Notes: a model not told the origin generated them from the letters alone. A stretch of DNA of 64,000 nucleotides from Chryseobacterium aahli (GCF_022699665.1 NZ_JALDNB010000006.1:1-64000); one strand, 5' to 3'. Shown: positions 37,439 through 45,608, counted from the stretch's first letter. A program made the numbers and translations.

Positions 37439-37909
37439 ATGAAAAACTCAACCAGTACAAGCTATCATTTAGACCCTTTAGATAAAGAAATTATCTATAT
37501 GTTGATGGATAATGCTAAAAGCTCTTTGGCATACATTTCTAAGCAGGTAGGGATCTCAACTACAGCTGTGCACCAAAGAATCAAAAAGCTGGAGCACGCA
37601 GGCGTAATCGAAAACTCTATTTCATTTCTGAACCCAAGAAAAATAGGATATAAAGTAGTTTCGTACATCGGGATGTTCCTCGATCAGCCAAGTCATTATC
37701 CGGATGTGGTAAAAGCACTGAAAGATGTAAATGAAGTAGTAGAAGCACATTACACTACAGGAAATTATACCATTTTCCTAAAGGTTTTATGCATAGACAA
37801 CGACCATTTGATGCAGATTTTAAATAAACTTCAGAAAATGAAAGGAGTGACAAGAACGGAAACTTTTATATCTTTGGAGCAAGGGATCAACCGACAACTC
37901 AAAGTATAA
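37439..37909 (+). CDS. Lrp/AsnC family transcription regulator
   Basis: A 156-residue protein with the Lrp winged helix at about 13-60 (LDKEIIYMLMDNAKSSLAYISKQVGIS, AVHQRIKKLEHAGVI) and a C-terminal RAM ligand domain (VVEAHYTTGNYTIFLKVLC) that usually binds amino acids and makes octamers. A five-base gap to deoC on the same strand suggests cotranscription, as often seen in flavobacteria. The targets cannot be read from sequence; deoC is its only close neighbour downstream. Confidence 0.93.
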   Translation: MKNSTSTSYHLDPLDKEIIYMLMDNAKSSLAYISKQVGISTTAVHQRIKKLEHAGVIENSISFLNPRKIGYKVVSYIGMFLDQPSHYPDVVKALKDVNEVVEAHYTTGNYTIFLKVLCIDNDHLMQILNKLQKMKGVTRTETFISLEQGINRQLKV

Positions 37910-37914
37910 TTAAA

Positions 37915-38652
37915 ATGAATATTGCTCAGTATTTAGATTCAACTTATTTAAAAACACCGTTACAGGCAGGAATTTCTGAAGAGAAAACTTTGCGAAAAGT
38001 AAAAGAACTCACTCAGGAAGCAATTGAAAATCATTTGTTTGCTGTTATGATTCGTCCGGATTATGTAGCTGAAATCAGAAAATACATTCTGGAGAAAAAT
38101 GCCGATGTTGTTCTAGGAACGGTCATCGGTTTTCATGAAGGAACTTATTCTTTAGATGCAAAATTAGCTGAAGCCCAAAAAGCAATTGAAGAAGGTGCAG
38201 ATGAATTAGATTTCGTCATCAATTATTCTGCGTATTTGAAAGGAGATTTAGTAAAAGATGAATTTTTGCGATGCACACAATTGTGTATGAATCATCATAA
38301 AGTTGCAAAATGGATTATTGAAATTGCAGCTTTAACGGATGAGCAAATTGCCAATCTGACTAGAAATATTTCCAATTGGGCAGAAGAAAATTTTCCTGAA
38401 AATGATTTATCTAAAATTTTCGTTAAATCTTCCACAGGTTTTTACGAAACGAAAGACGGAAAACCCAGTGGAGCAACATTTGAAGGTATAAAAATTATGC
38501 TCCATAACGCAGGGAAACTTCCTGTAAAAGCGGCAGGTGGAGTAAAAACTCCCGAAGATGCCGAAAAGATGATCAATCTCGGTGTCAAAAGGATAGGAAC
38601 TTCCTCAGCGTTGGCATTAATTAAAAATGAATCTTCTTCTGAAGCATATTAA
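37915..38652 (+). CDS. deoC: deoxyribose-phosphate aldolase
   Basis: A 245-residue class I aldolase. DSTYLKTP near the start resembles the family N-terminus (LDxTxLKP), GTVIGFHEGTYSLDAKLAEA and ELDFVINYSAYLKGD carry catalytic-site segments, and FVKSSTGF near residue 169 holds the Schiff-base Lys. It splits 2-deoxyribose 5-phosphate into glyceraldehyde 3-phosphate and acetaldehyde in deoxynucleoside catabolism. The strand-coupled Lrp gene lies five bases upstream. A terminator follows at once, one of a nearly identical pair. Confidence 0.95.
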   Translation: MNIAQYLDSTYLKTPLQAGISEEKTLRKVKELTQEAIENHLFAVMIRPDYVAEIRKYILEKNADVVLGTVIGFHEGTYSLDAKLAEAQKAIEEGADELDFVINYSAYLKGDLVKDEFLRCTQLCMNHHKVAKWIIEIAALTDEQIANLTRNISNWAEENFPENDLSKIFVKSSTGFYETKDGKPSGATFEGIKIMLHNAGKLPVKAAGGVKTPEDAEKMINLGVKRIGTSSALALIKNESSSEAY

Positions 38653-38658
38653 AATAAG

Positions 38659-38685
38659 CAAACCCATCAAATTCTGATGGGTTTG
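38659..38685 (+). terminator. terminator after deoC, first of a duplicated pair
   Basis: 11-bp stem CAAACCCATCA with TGATGGGTTTG around loop AATTC, seven bases after the deoC stop. The same stem recurs at 39165-39191 with one base changed in the loop. Confidence 0.85.
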
Positions 38686-38820
38686 TTGTGTTTATATGTT
38701 TCTGATTACTTTACTCGAACAATAAAAACCTTGAGCAACCCGATACTCTGGGAAACAAACCTAAAAATTTTGATTTTAAGTAAAATAAAGTAGTAATTTT
38801 AATCTAAATTTTTAAATACA

Positions 38821-39135
38821 ATGAAAAAAACAATTTCAATTCTGGCAATTTTAATGATTACATTCTCTGCCAATGCACAAGAAAAGCAAACTGTAAAAGA
38901 AACAGTGAAAAAAGACGCTCAAGCTGTAGGAAATGCTGCTAAAAAAGGGGCAAATGCTACCGAAAAAGGAGTTCAGAAAGGAGCGAAATGGACTGGTAAA
39001 ACCGCAAAAAAAGGTGCTAAAGCCACGGAGAAAGGTATAAAGCAAGGAGCAAAATGGACGGAAAAAACTGCTAAAAAAGGTGCAAAAGCTGTAGGAAAAA
39101 CATATCAGGACGTGAAAACTGATATCAAAAAATAA
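38821..39135 (+). CDS. exported lysine/alanine-rich repeat protein
   Basis: A 104-residue protein with a signal peptide (1-20, ending SANAQ). The mature part is built of imperfect repeats of about eight residues in paired units such as GAKWTGKTAKKGAKATEKG and GAKWTEKTAKKGAKAVGK. It is strongly basic (about one Lys in four) with almost no hydrophobic core except periodic Trp, Ala and Val. Such sequences resemble histone H1-like tails and amphipathic helices, and may bind anionic polymers such as DNA, LPS or extracellular DNA. The function is unknown. Its mRNA ends at a terminator that copies the one after deoC. Confidence 0.75.
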   Translation: MKKTISILAILMITFSANAQEKQTVKETVKKDAQAVGNAAKKGANATEKGVQKGAKWTGKTAKKGAKATEKGIKQGAKWTEKTAKKGAKAVGKTYQDVKTDIKK

Positions 39136-39164
39136 TTTCTTTTTCCAAGCAAAGTAAAAATAAA

Positions 39165-39191
39165 CAAACCCATCAAATTTTGATGGGTTTG
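39165..39191 (+). terminator. terminator after lysine-rich protein gene, second of a duplicated pair
   Basis: CAAACCCATCA with TGATGGGTTTG around loop AATTT, identical in stem to the hairpin at 38659-38685; the sequences just outside the stem (ATAAAC/ATAAGC before, TTTATAT-like after) also agree. Confidence 0.85.
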
Positions 39192-39231
39192 CTGTTTTAT
39201 ATAAAGTTTAATAGTTTTAATTAACCTTAAC

Positions 39232-40227
39232 TTAAACCTGTGCCTGATATTCCTCATAAAACCCTTGAGTTTCTTTGATTACTTCATCCATTTCAACCAA
39301 AGAATATACTTCCAAAAATTTTCTTCTAAAATCTTTAAAATGAGGAATTCCACGGAAATAATTGCTGTAATGCTGTCTCATTTCGATCAATCCTAATTTC
39401 TCGCCTTTCCATTCTGCGCTCCATTCTGCGTGTTGGCGAACAGCCAAAAGTCGGTCTGAAATTGTGGGTGCATCGAGATGTTCTCCGGTTGCAAAGAAAT
39501 GTTTGATCTCATTAAAGATCCACGGATAACCAATCGCAGCACGGCCAATCATAATTCCGTCGCAAGCGTATTTATTTTTATATTCTAAAGCTTTTTCGGG
39601 AGAATCTATATCACCGTTTCCAAAAATAGGAATTTCAATGTTTGGGTTTTGTTTGATTCTTGAAATGTGTTCCCAGTCAGCTTCACCTTTATACATTTGT
39701 CCGCGCGTTCTTGCGTGAATCGTCAAAGCTTTGATTCCCGTTTCCTGAAGACGTTCTGCAACCTCATCAATATTGATTGAGTTGTTGTCCCATCCCAAAC
39801 GGGTTTTCACCGTCACAGGAAGACTTGTAGAACTTACAACAGCTTTCGTTAAACGAACCATCATGTCAACATCTTTCAAAACTCCGGCTCCTGCACCTTT
39901 GCAAACCACTTTTTTTACCGGACAACCAAAATTGATGTCCACCAAATCAGGGTTTACGGTTTCCACAATTCTTGCAGACATCGCCATCGCTTCTTCATCA
40001 CCGCCAAAAATTTGGATTCCCACAGGTCTTTCATAATCGAAAATATCCAGCTTCTTTCTACTCTTCATCGCATCGCGAATCAAGCCCTCAGAAGAGATAA
40101 ATTCTGAATACATCATATCTGCACCATGTAATTTACACAGTCGTCTGTACGGCGGATCACTTACATCTTCCATCGGAGCGAGCAAAAGCGGAAATTCCGG
40201 CAGTTCTATGTTGCCTATTTTTATCAT
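39232..40227 (-). CDS. dusB: tRNA-dihydrouridine synthase (DusB type)
   Basis: A 331-residue FMN enzyme reducing uridines in the tRNA D-loop. LAPMEDVSDPPYRRLC starts the TIM barrel; DINFGCPVKKVVCKGAGAG contains the catalytic Cys102 (NxGCP); ALTIHARTRGQMYKGEADW and NGDIDSPEKA plus GIMIGRAAIGYPW bind FMN. The C-terminal helical domain follows. Stand-alone on the minus strand between two short gaps, downstream of the riboswitch operon by 60 bases, so read-through from that operon is possible. Confidence 0.94.
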   Translation of the reverse strand: MIKIGNIELPEFPLLLAPMEDVSDPPYRRLCKLHGADMMYSEFISSEGLIRDAMKSRKKLDIFDYERPVGIQIFGGDEEAMAMSARIVETVNPDLVDINFGCPVKKVVCKGAGAGVLKDVDMMVRLTKAVVSSTSLPVTVKTRLGWDNNSINIDEVAERLQETGIKALTIHARTRGQMYKGEADWEHISRIKQNPNIEIPIFGNGDIDSPEKALEYKNKYACDGIMIGRAAIGYPWIFNEIKHFFATGEHLDAPTISDRLLAVRQHAEWSAEWKGEKLGLIEMRQHYSNYFRGIPHFKDFRRKFLEVYSLVEMDEVIKETQGFYEEYQAQV

Positions 40228-40287
40228 GCTGCAAATTTACGAAATTCTAAACTTTCAGCATTTTGAAATTATCTATTGCTGTTATCG

Positions 40288-40554
40288 TTAAGAAATCAAT
40301 CTGAAATTCTCCACTTTTTTGCCTTCCAAATGTTTTTCCCAGCGTTCTAAAACAGGTTGTTCCAGTTTAAATTCACGGTATTCGTCGGGTGACATAATGG
40401 GGATTCCGCTGATGATTGGGTAGACTCTTTTACAGTCGTCACAGATCAATAAACCTTCTGTGATATTTTCACTTTCATCTTGTGAAATGATGGTTAAATT
40501 TAAATCTGATTTATCAAACGGACAGCACAATTTTTCTATGGTTTTTATTCTCAT
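40288..40554 (-). CDS. Trm112-like small zinc protein
   Basis: An 88-residue protein. Two Cys pairs, CCPFDK near residue 10 and CDDC near 38, form a zinc-ribbon site; the flanking VYPIISGIPIMSPDE is the hallmark of the Trm112/UPF0434 family. Eukaryotic and archaeal Trm112 are activating subunits of SAM methyltransferases; bacterial homologues are poorly studied. It is the last gene of a four-gene operon that begins with a methyltransferase, and its ATG overlaps the upstream stop by four bases. The Trm112 rule would make it the partner of that methyltransferase; this is inference. Confidence 0.85.
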   Translation of the reverse strand: MRIKTIEKLCCPFDKSDLNLTIISQDESENITEGLLICDDCKRVYPIISGIPIMSPDEYREFKLEQPVLERWEKHLEGKKVENFRLIS

Positions 40555-41189
40555 TTTTTAATTTTTTTAATTTTTTGATGATACTTTTTAATGGTTTCTG
40601 ACGGGTTTTCCGCGCTCATAATTCCTGAAACGACAGCGATTCCGTCATAATTTAATTCATCTAAATTTTTAATATTATTTAAATCAATTCCTCCAGCTAA
40701 GAAAATCTTTCCGCCGTAAATACTTTTCGCTTTCTGAACGGTTTCAAAATTTACCAATTCGCAGCTGTTTGCGGTTTTTGATGGAAACATTGAGCAGAAC
40801 GAAATATAATCGAACTGATGTCCTTCAGCATATTCAATGGTGGAAAACTCATTATTGCAGGTAATTCCAACGATGAAATCACGGTTGATTTCCTTTTTAA
40901 TTTCATTGAAATTTTCAGGAATCTCATCAAAATGAATTCCATCCAAAGGAATTTGTTTTAAAAGTTCCCATCGATTATTGATGATCAAAGGAGTGTTATA
41001 GAAAGAAGTCGTTTCGTGGATTTTTAAAAGCAATTCTTCAATATTCTGATTTTGTTCGAAATGATCCCAAACCTGAATTACTGCAATGTTCTCTTTTACA
41101 ATTAAATTTAATTTGGGAAAAAGAATTTTCTCATCCATCGAAGGATCAATGATTAAATAAATTCCGGATTCTATGGTTTGTTTTCTCAT
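40551..41189 (-). CDS. ThiE/TenI-fold protein with a non-canonical active site
   Basis: A 212-residue TIM-barrel protein of the thiamine phosphate synthase/TenI group. Retained: LIINNRWELLKQIPLDGIHFDE (the metal and product region), GITCNN, YISFCSMFPSKTANSC (compare FGPVFPTxTK), AGGIDLNNI and GIAVVSGIM. Changed: the VQLREK motif reads IQVWDH, losing the Arg that contacts the pyrophosphate, and the metal Asp of LIINDR reads Asn (INNR). So it may be a tautomerase or an enzyme with other chemistry rather than a classic synthase. It overlaps its neighbours at both ends and lies under a TPP riboswitch. Confidence 0.8.
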   Translation of the reverse strand: MRKQTIESGIYLIIDPSMDEKILFPKLNLIVKENIAVIQVWDHFEQNQNIEELLLKIHETTSFYNTPLIINNRWELLKQIPLDGIHFDEIPENFNEIKKEINRDFIVGITCNNEFSTIEYAEGHQFDYISFCSMFPSKTANSCELVNFETVQKAKSIYGGKIFLAGGIDLNNIKNLDELNYDGIAVVSGIMSAENPSETIKKYHQKIKKIKK

Positions 41190-42238
41190 TATTTCCAGCC
41201 GTTTTTATAAGCGTTAAAAAATGCTTTCCAATAAGGATCTTCTTCAAAATACATTAAATCATTTACTTTTTCGTTCTCAATTAATTTAATTCCGTCAGAT
41301 TGTTCGGTAATCGTTCCGACTTCTGTACATGGAATATGATTAGTTTCCAATCTCGAAATAATTTCCGAAGCCTTCTCTTTTTTACAGGTAATAATCATGG
41401 AACCTGCACCAATGCAATATCTGGGATCCAAAGCGAACAGATTACAAACAGCGGACTGTATCTCTCCAGTCGGAAGTTTTTCGTTAAAAATTTCAGCTCC
41501 ATTTCCTGACGCAATCGCCAATTCGTAAATAGCTCCCAAAACTCCGCCTTCTGTCACATCATGCATGGCTGTCACTCCTGAATTCTCATTTTGTACGGCA
41601 GTCAAAGCATCTTTCAATGATGAGGTTTCGTAAAAGGAAGCCGATGCTGAATAGTAAAATTCTTTCCCCGCTTTATTTTTTACAGTCTCAGGGAAACTCA
41701 TGGCTAATATTGCTGCGGATGAAAGTGCGCTTGTCTTGGTCACTAAAATTGAATCGCCAAAGTTTGCATATTTTGAAACCAAAATTTCTTCTTTCGGAGC
41801 GACCGTAATAAAAGTTCCACCGCCTGCGATGGTAGAATTTTGACCTTCGATAAATCCGGTATGTCCTCCGGTAATGCTTACACCTATATCTTTACAAAAC
41901 TGATGAATATAATTCCAATAGATTTCAAAATCATTTTTAGTAAGATGAGCAGGAAGGTTTAAAATAAATTGCCCAAACATCGGAGCAAAACCCGTCGTCG
42001 CCATATCATTCGCCATAAGATGTACCGATAACCAAGCGGATTCCTCCAAACCTAAGGACGGAATTAAAGACAGCGGATCGCTAGTCAAAACCATTGCTTT
42101 TCCGCCGTGCAAGTCGACAACTGAAACATCAACGCCAAACTCAGGACCGACACTTACTTCATCACGTTCTTTTCCGCAACGCTGTTTCAGGAAATCTTCA
42201 AATTGGGAATGATTTATTTTGCCTAAAGTTTCACTCAT
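41189..42238 (-). CDS. AIR-synthase (PurM/HypE/ThiL-like) family protein
   Basis: A 349-residue cytoplasmic protein of the PurM superfamily. The N-terminal domain has LTSDPLSLIP and the metal-binding segment HLMANDMATTGFAP, close to the STDP/VNDLAMxGAxP pattern of HypE-like proteins. SITGGHTGF, then MHDVTEGGVLGAIYELA, complete the family core. It lacks the C-terminal Cys tail of true HypE, and no hydrogenase genes are present. The canonical ThiL GDDAA motif is not seen. Members bind ATP and phosphorylate or dehydrate amides, thiamine phosphate or selenide. Here it lies within a TPP-controlled operon and is translationally coupled to both neighbours, so an ATP-dependent step related to thiamine is likely. 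Confidence 0.82.
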   Translation of the reverse strand: MSETLGKINHSQFEDFLKQRCGKERDEVSVGPEFGVDVSVVDLHGGKAMVLTSDPLSLIPSLGLEESAWLSVHLMANDMATTGFAPMFGQFILNLPAHLTKNDFEIYWNYIHQFCKDIGVSITGGHTGFIEGQNSTIAGGGTFITVAPKEEILVSKYANFGDSILVTKTSALSSAAILAMSFPETVKNKAGKEFYYSASASFYETSSLKDALTAVQNENSGVTAMHDVTEGGVLGAIYELAIASGNGAEIFNEKLPTGEIQSAVCNLFALDPRYCIGAGSMIITCKKEKASEIISRLETNHIPCTEVGTITEQSDGIKLIENEKVNDLMYFEEDPYWKAFFNAYKNGWK

Positions 42239-42957
42239 TCCACATCATTTAGCTGAATGTATAAACCAAAAAAATCACCAACCGGCACATTCCATTGCTG
42301 TACTGGAAACCATTTTGGAAGTCCGGTGCAAGTCCATTCTATCGTGTATTTTCTTCCAACTAAAGCTTTTTCGATAATTTCAGTCAGCATTTTCGGCGTG
42401 TAGAAAATTGCCGTCACATAGAAAGGGTTTTTTCCAAATAACTGCTGCACTCGTCTCCTTGCAACTTTCGGGGAATTCCTGTTCATCATGCCCATTGCAA
42501 TTCCGTATTTGGCAACACGGGCGGCTTCTCTGATAACTTTTACGGGATCTTTATAATATTCAAAAGTTGTGATGAATGCCAATGAATCAAACGTATGATC
42601 TTTGAAAGGCATGAAATGAGAGTCGGCCATTACCAGATCGCCTTCAAAAAGATGAACTGCCTGAGATAACATCAATGGCGAAATGTCTCCACCGGTCGCT
42701 TCAATCCCGATGTTTTTCCACCAACGGGTAAATCGGGTAGTGCCACAACCAAATTCTAATAATGTTTTAACTCTCTGATCTTTGGAAACGAGCTGTTCCA
42801 TTACTTTTTTTTGCCAGATTTCAGCACGTTTGTACCTGCCTTCATACCATAATTCGTAGGTGTCGGTATGTTCTCGGTTGAAAAACCATTCAGATCTTCC
42901 TTGCCAGTTTTTGTCTTGTTGGGGGATTAGTTCTCCGGAAAACTTTGTTACTTCCAT
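42235..42957 (-). CDS. class I SAM-dependent methyltransferase, first gene of the TPP-riboswitch operon
   Basis: A 240-residue protein. Motif I reads LLEFGCGTTRFTRW, the acidic residue of motif II is in GGDISPLML and motif III/IV lies in ADSHFMPFKDHTFDSLAF, consistent with a Methyltransf_11 Rossmann fold. Substrate unknown. A long C-terminal extension (AIFYTPKMLTEII, then WTCTGLPKWFPVQQWNVPVGDFFGLYIQ) resembles lid regions of small-molecule methyltransferases. It sits directly after a TPP riboswitch in the 5' leader (74 bases of spacer) and its stop overlaps the next start by four bases. Confidence 0.85.
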   Translation of the reverse strand: MEVTKFSGELIPQQDKNWQGRSEWFFNREHTDTYELWYEGRYKRAEIWQKKVMEQLVSKDQRVKTLLEFGCGTTRFTRWWKNIGIEATGGDISPLMLSQAVHLFEGDLVMADSHFMPFKDHTFDSLAFITTFEYYKDPVKVIREAARVAKYGIAMGMMNRNSPKVARRRVQQLFGKNPFYVTAIFYTPKMLTEIIEKALVGRKYTIEWTCTGLPKWFPVQQWNVPVGDFFGLYIQLNDVE

Positions 42958-43036
42958 TTTATTTTAAGTTGATTATTCAGTTCAGACCACAGATAAGCAT
43001 GCGAACGAATAAAGCATAAAATGAAAATATTTTAAG

Positions 43037-43110
43037 CAGACATCCCTACGTTGGCATTATCCAAATCAGGTCATCGGGTATGATCTCAGCCTTGCGGCAC
43101 CCCGTGTATT
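43037..43110 (-). promoter_or_regulatory. thiamine pyrophosphate (TPP) riboswitch, THI element
   Basis: On the minus strand the core reads CGGGGTGCC, then GGCTGAGATCATACCCG, then ACCTGATTTGGATAATGCCA and finally GTAGGGATGT, which matches the THI consensus including the CTGAGA pyrimidine-sensing helix and GGATAATGCC. The closing stem uses ACA/TGT at the ends. It lies 74-80 bases upstream of the methyltransferase start. No terminator hairpin appears between it and the gene, so control is probably at translation start, as often in Gram-negative bacteria. Confidence 0.95.
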
Positions 43111-43243
43111 TATTACTAATGCAAATATAAGTTTTGATTATTAGAATTGCCAAAAAACTTGTGCAAAAGATGCCAAAAAATAAATGCATAATAAGTGAAT
43201 TGTTTTTTTCATATTTGCAAAGTAAAATTATAATACACAAAAT

Positions 43244-45175
43244 ATGAAAAAAAATAATTTCCTAATGCTTCTAGCATGTTTTCTTCTATTTTTTGGCTGC
43301 CGTCAAGAGTTGGATTTAGTGAATCAAGAAGATCAAACTAGTAAGTACAATCTGACTAAAGACAATGTTAAAACACAGATTTTAAAAAAAGCTGATTATG
43401 AAAATATAAATTTCTTAAAAGCAGATATTAACAAAATCTCGGGTTTCCTTAAGACTCAAAAGGATGAAAATTCATCTTCATCAAAATCTACACAAATAAT
43501 AAGTGGATATGAGATTTACACTGATACTTTTGAAGAAGTTTCTTATCTTAATGCAAAGTACCATTCTTTCTATATTATTGGACAAGAAAATGCTGAATAC
43601 GAAGAGAAATTAGTTTTAAAAAGTATTGACAATCAAATAATAGAAAAGTATATTTTAAGATATAAAAGAAAACTTAATTTTTCTATAGATCCTAACTCTT
43701 ATCAGACAATAAAACTTTCAGATTCGCAAAATACAAGTGGGAAGATGATGTTTATTGATACTTTTTCAATGGGATGTTCTACATATACTGTTACTTCTTA
43801 TGAATGTGGATATACTGGACATCACACAAATGGTCAGTATTGTTCAGTTCTAAATGCAAGTATGCCTTTTAATACTGTTTCAGTTTCTTTTGACCCCAAC
43901 TGTATGGCTAGTGAAGGAGGTGGTTCCTCAGGAGGTGGAGGAGGTGGAGGAGGTGGAGGTGTTCCTGGAAGTTACACGCCCCCCGTAATTTCTATTCCTA
44001 CTTCTGCTCCACTTTATGTAACACATGGGCCAAAAGGTAAAACATGTAATTCTTTAGGATTAGATGCTTCCGAAGTAGATCAAATAAATAGTGATCAAAG
44101 TTTAAGATTAAAAATATACCAATATATTGCTGTATCAGGGTCGACATATCCTTTGCCTTGTGAAAATGATTTTTTTATGGATGAATATAAAACTTTTATA
44201 AAGGCGATCATTAAATATGTTTCAGAATCAGGCACGCCAGCAAATGACTTGACTTTCAATTATTTAAATTCAGCATACCAGTTTTTTCAGAACGAGTATT
44301 ATGATATGACAGAACCTGAAAATTTCTTTCATCGTCTGAAAGCTTTAGATAATGCTTTAGCTCAAAACCAAAATTTATTGTTAGATATTCCGTGTGGTGA
44401 ATTAGATGATTGGCAAGCCGTAGCGCAACACAACATTTCACAATCAGTAAAAGACAAATTACAAAATATTAAAAACCAAACAAGTTGGTGGAGTAATTGG
44501 CAAATTACAAATTTAGATGATGGAGCAAGTGCAAGAATTAATATGGATGTATTTCCTGTACAAATTAATTCTTTACCTAATAAACCAAATAGTAATCAAA
44601 AATATTCTCCAGAAGAATTTTTTAATTTTTTTAGACTTAATTTAAATTTGTTTGCAGAGAAATTTACACCAATCGTTGATAATCATTACGGAATTAACGA
44701 TACGGCCTTATGGAATTCATCAAATCCTCTAGGTACACTCCTTCATATTGAAATTCCAATTGATAATGGGACAGTAGTTTGCAGTGGGTTAGGTCCACAA
44801 GCATGGATATTTTCGACAATAAAGGCTCCGATGAGTATGGGGTATGATGGCGTACATCCAGTCGCTGGAAACAGATTGTTTGGTTTCTATGTAAATCCAA
44901 CTGATAATACAATGTATATTTATACTAGAGGTGTTGATAGAGTTTCTCAAGTAGCAACAAGTTTTCCTAATCTTGCTAATTATTTAATTGTAAGTGCAGC
45001 ATTTCATGGAGCCGACCAGCTCTGGACAGGGATGCAAGATAAATTATCAAAATATATAAATGATAGGGGTGGAAATGCTAATAAACTTCCAGAAAAAACC
45101 TATAGACCTAATTACTCAAAAATAAGAAATTATTTAAAAGGTAAAGCTCTCTTAAGTTCTTTAGGATGTAATTAA
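43244..45175 (+). CDS. large lipoprotein with poly-glycine linker
   Basis: A 643-residue exported lipoprotein: the signal ends LLFFGC with Cys19 as lipid site, then an acidic, Asn/Lys-rich N-domain. Residues about 225-241 are almost pure Gly (GGGSSGGGGGGGGGG), linking it to a C-terminal region (about 245-643). That region has a helical part, then beta-rich motifs (LLHIEIPIDNGTVVCSGLGPQAWIFSTIKAP; DGVHPVAGNRLFGFYV; YIYTRGVDRVS). I recognise no catalytic residues. The layout (lipoprotein, flexible linker, variable C-terminus, followed by small genes and fragments) is typical of Bacteroidota polymorphic effectors, but an adhesin or enzyme is also possible. Base composition is more AT-rich than the surroundings. 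Confidence 0.6.
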   Translation: MKKNNFLMLLACFLLFFGCRQELDLVNQEDQTSKYNLTKDNVKTQILKKADYENINFLKADINKISGFLKTQKDENSSSSKSTQIISGYEIYTDTFEEVSYLNAKYHSFYIIGQENAEYEEKLVLKSIDNQIIEKYILRYKRKLNFSIDPNSYQTIKLSDSQNTSGKMMFIDTFSMGCSTYTVTSYECGYTGHHTNGQYCSVLNASMPFNTVSVSFDPNCMASEGGGSSGGGGGGGGGGVPGSYTPPVISIPTSAPLYVTHGPKGKTCNSLGLDASEVDQINSDQSLRLKIYQYIAVSGSTYPLPCENDFFMDEYKTFIKAIIKYVSESGTPANDLTFNYLNSAYQFFQNEYYDMTEPENFFHRLKALDNALAQNQNLLLDIPCGELDDWQAVAQHNISQSVKDKLQNIKNQTSWWSNWQITNLDDGASARINMDVFPVQINSLPNKPNSNQKYSPEEFFNFFRLNLNLFAEKFTPIVDNHYGINDTALWNSSNPLGTLLHIEIPIDNGTVVCSGLGPQAWIFSTIKAPMSMGYDGVHPVAGNRLFGFYVNPTDNTMYIYTRGVDRVSQVATSFPNLANYLIVSAAFHGADQLWTGMQDKLSKYINDRGGNANKLPEKTYRPNYSKIRNYLKGKALLSSLGCN

Positions 45176-45185
45176 ATAAAATATT

Positions 45186-45608
45186 ATGAAGTTATTAAAT
45201 AATATTCCTAAGCTTTTAGCTACCATGTATTTTGGCATTTTAGCTAAGAATATTTTACAATTAATTATTGGATATTTATGTAATTCTAATAATGATATTA
45301 AATTGTATAAATTATATAATTTACAAGAAAGTAGTTACTCATATGGTTATTTACTTCAACTAATTTTTATTTATGATTTTCTGTTTTTGGCAGTTATATT
45401 TTATTTTCCATTATATTTAATATTATATTTGATTATTATAAAACTTGGTAACAGAATTTGGCTTCAATTAATTTATTCCTCAGGAACTTATCTAATAACA
45501 ATTTACATTTTTGATAAAAGTAATTTCAGCTCCTTCTTTATTCTTATAACAATTTTAGTAGGACTTTTGAATTGGTACCTTTTTAGAAAAGTGATTAAAA
45601 TAATTTAA
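45186..45608 (+). CDS. small four-helix membrane protein
   Basis: A 140-residue very hydrophobic protein with four membrane helices (FGILAKNILQLIIGYL; YGYLLQLIFIYDFLFLAVIFYF and LYLILYLIIIK; FFILITILVGLLNWYLF) and little charged sequence. It starts ten bases after the lipoprotein stop. The codons are extremely AT-rich. No family is recognised. Its place directly behind a possible effector makes an immunity or export role conceivable, which is inference only. Confidence 0.6.
   Translation: MKLLNNIPKLLATMYFGILAKNILQLIIGYLCNSNNDIKLYKLYNLQESSYSYGYLLQLIFIYDFLFLAVIFYFPLYLILYLIIIKLGNRIWLQLIYSSGTYLITIYIFDKSNFSSFFILITILVGLLNWYLFRKVIKII

Noticed and set aside
41189..42238. Annotation as hydrogenase maturation factor HypE
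   Set aside because: The C-terminal Cys motif of HypE is missing and there are no hydrogenase genes; the TPP riboswitch points elsewhere.
43025..43110. Short plus or minus reading frame over the riboswitch region
   Set aside because: The sequence matches a TPP riboswitch; the frame (43046-43240, minus) overlaps its conserved core and is incidental.
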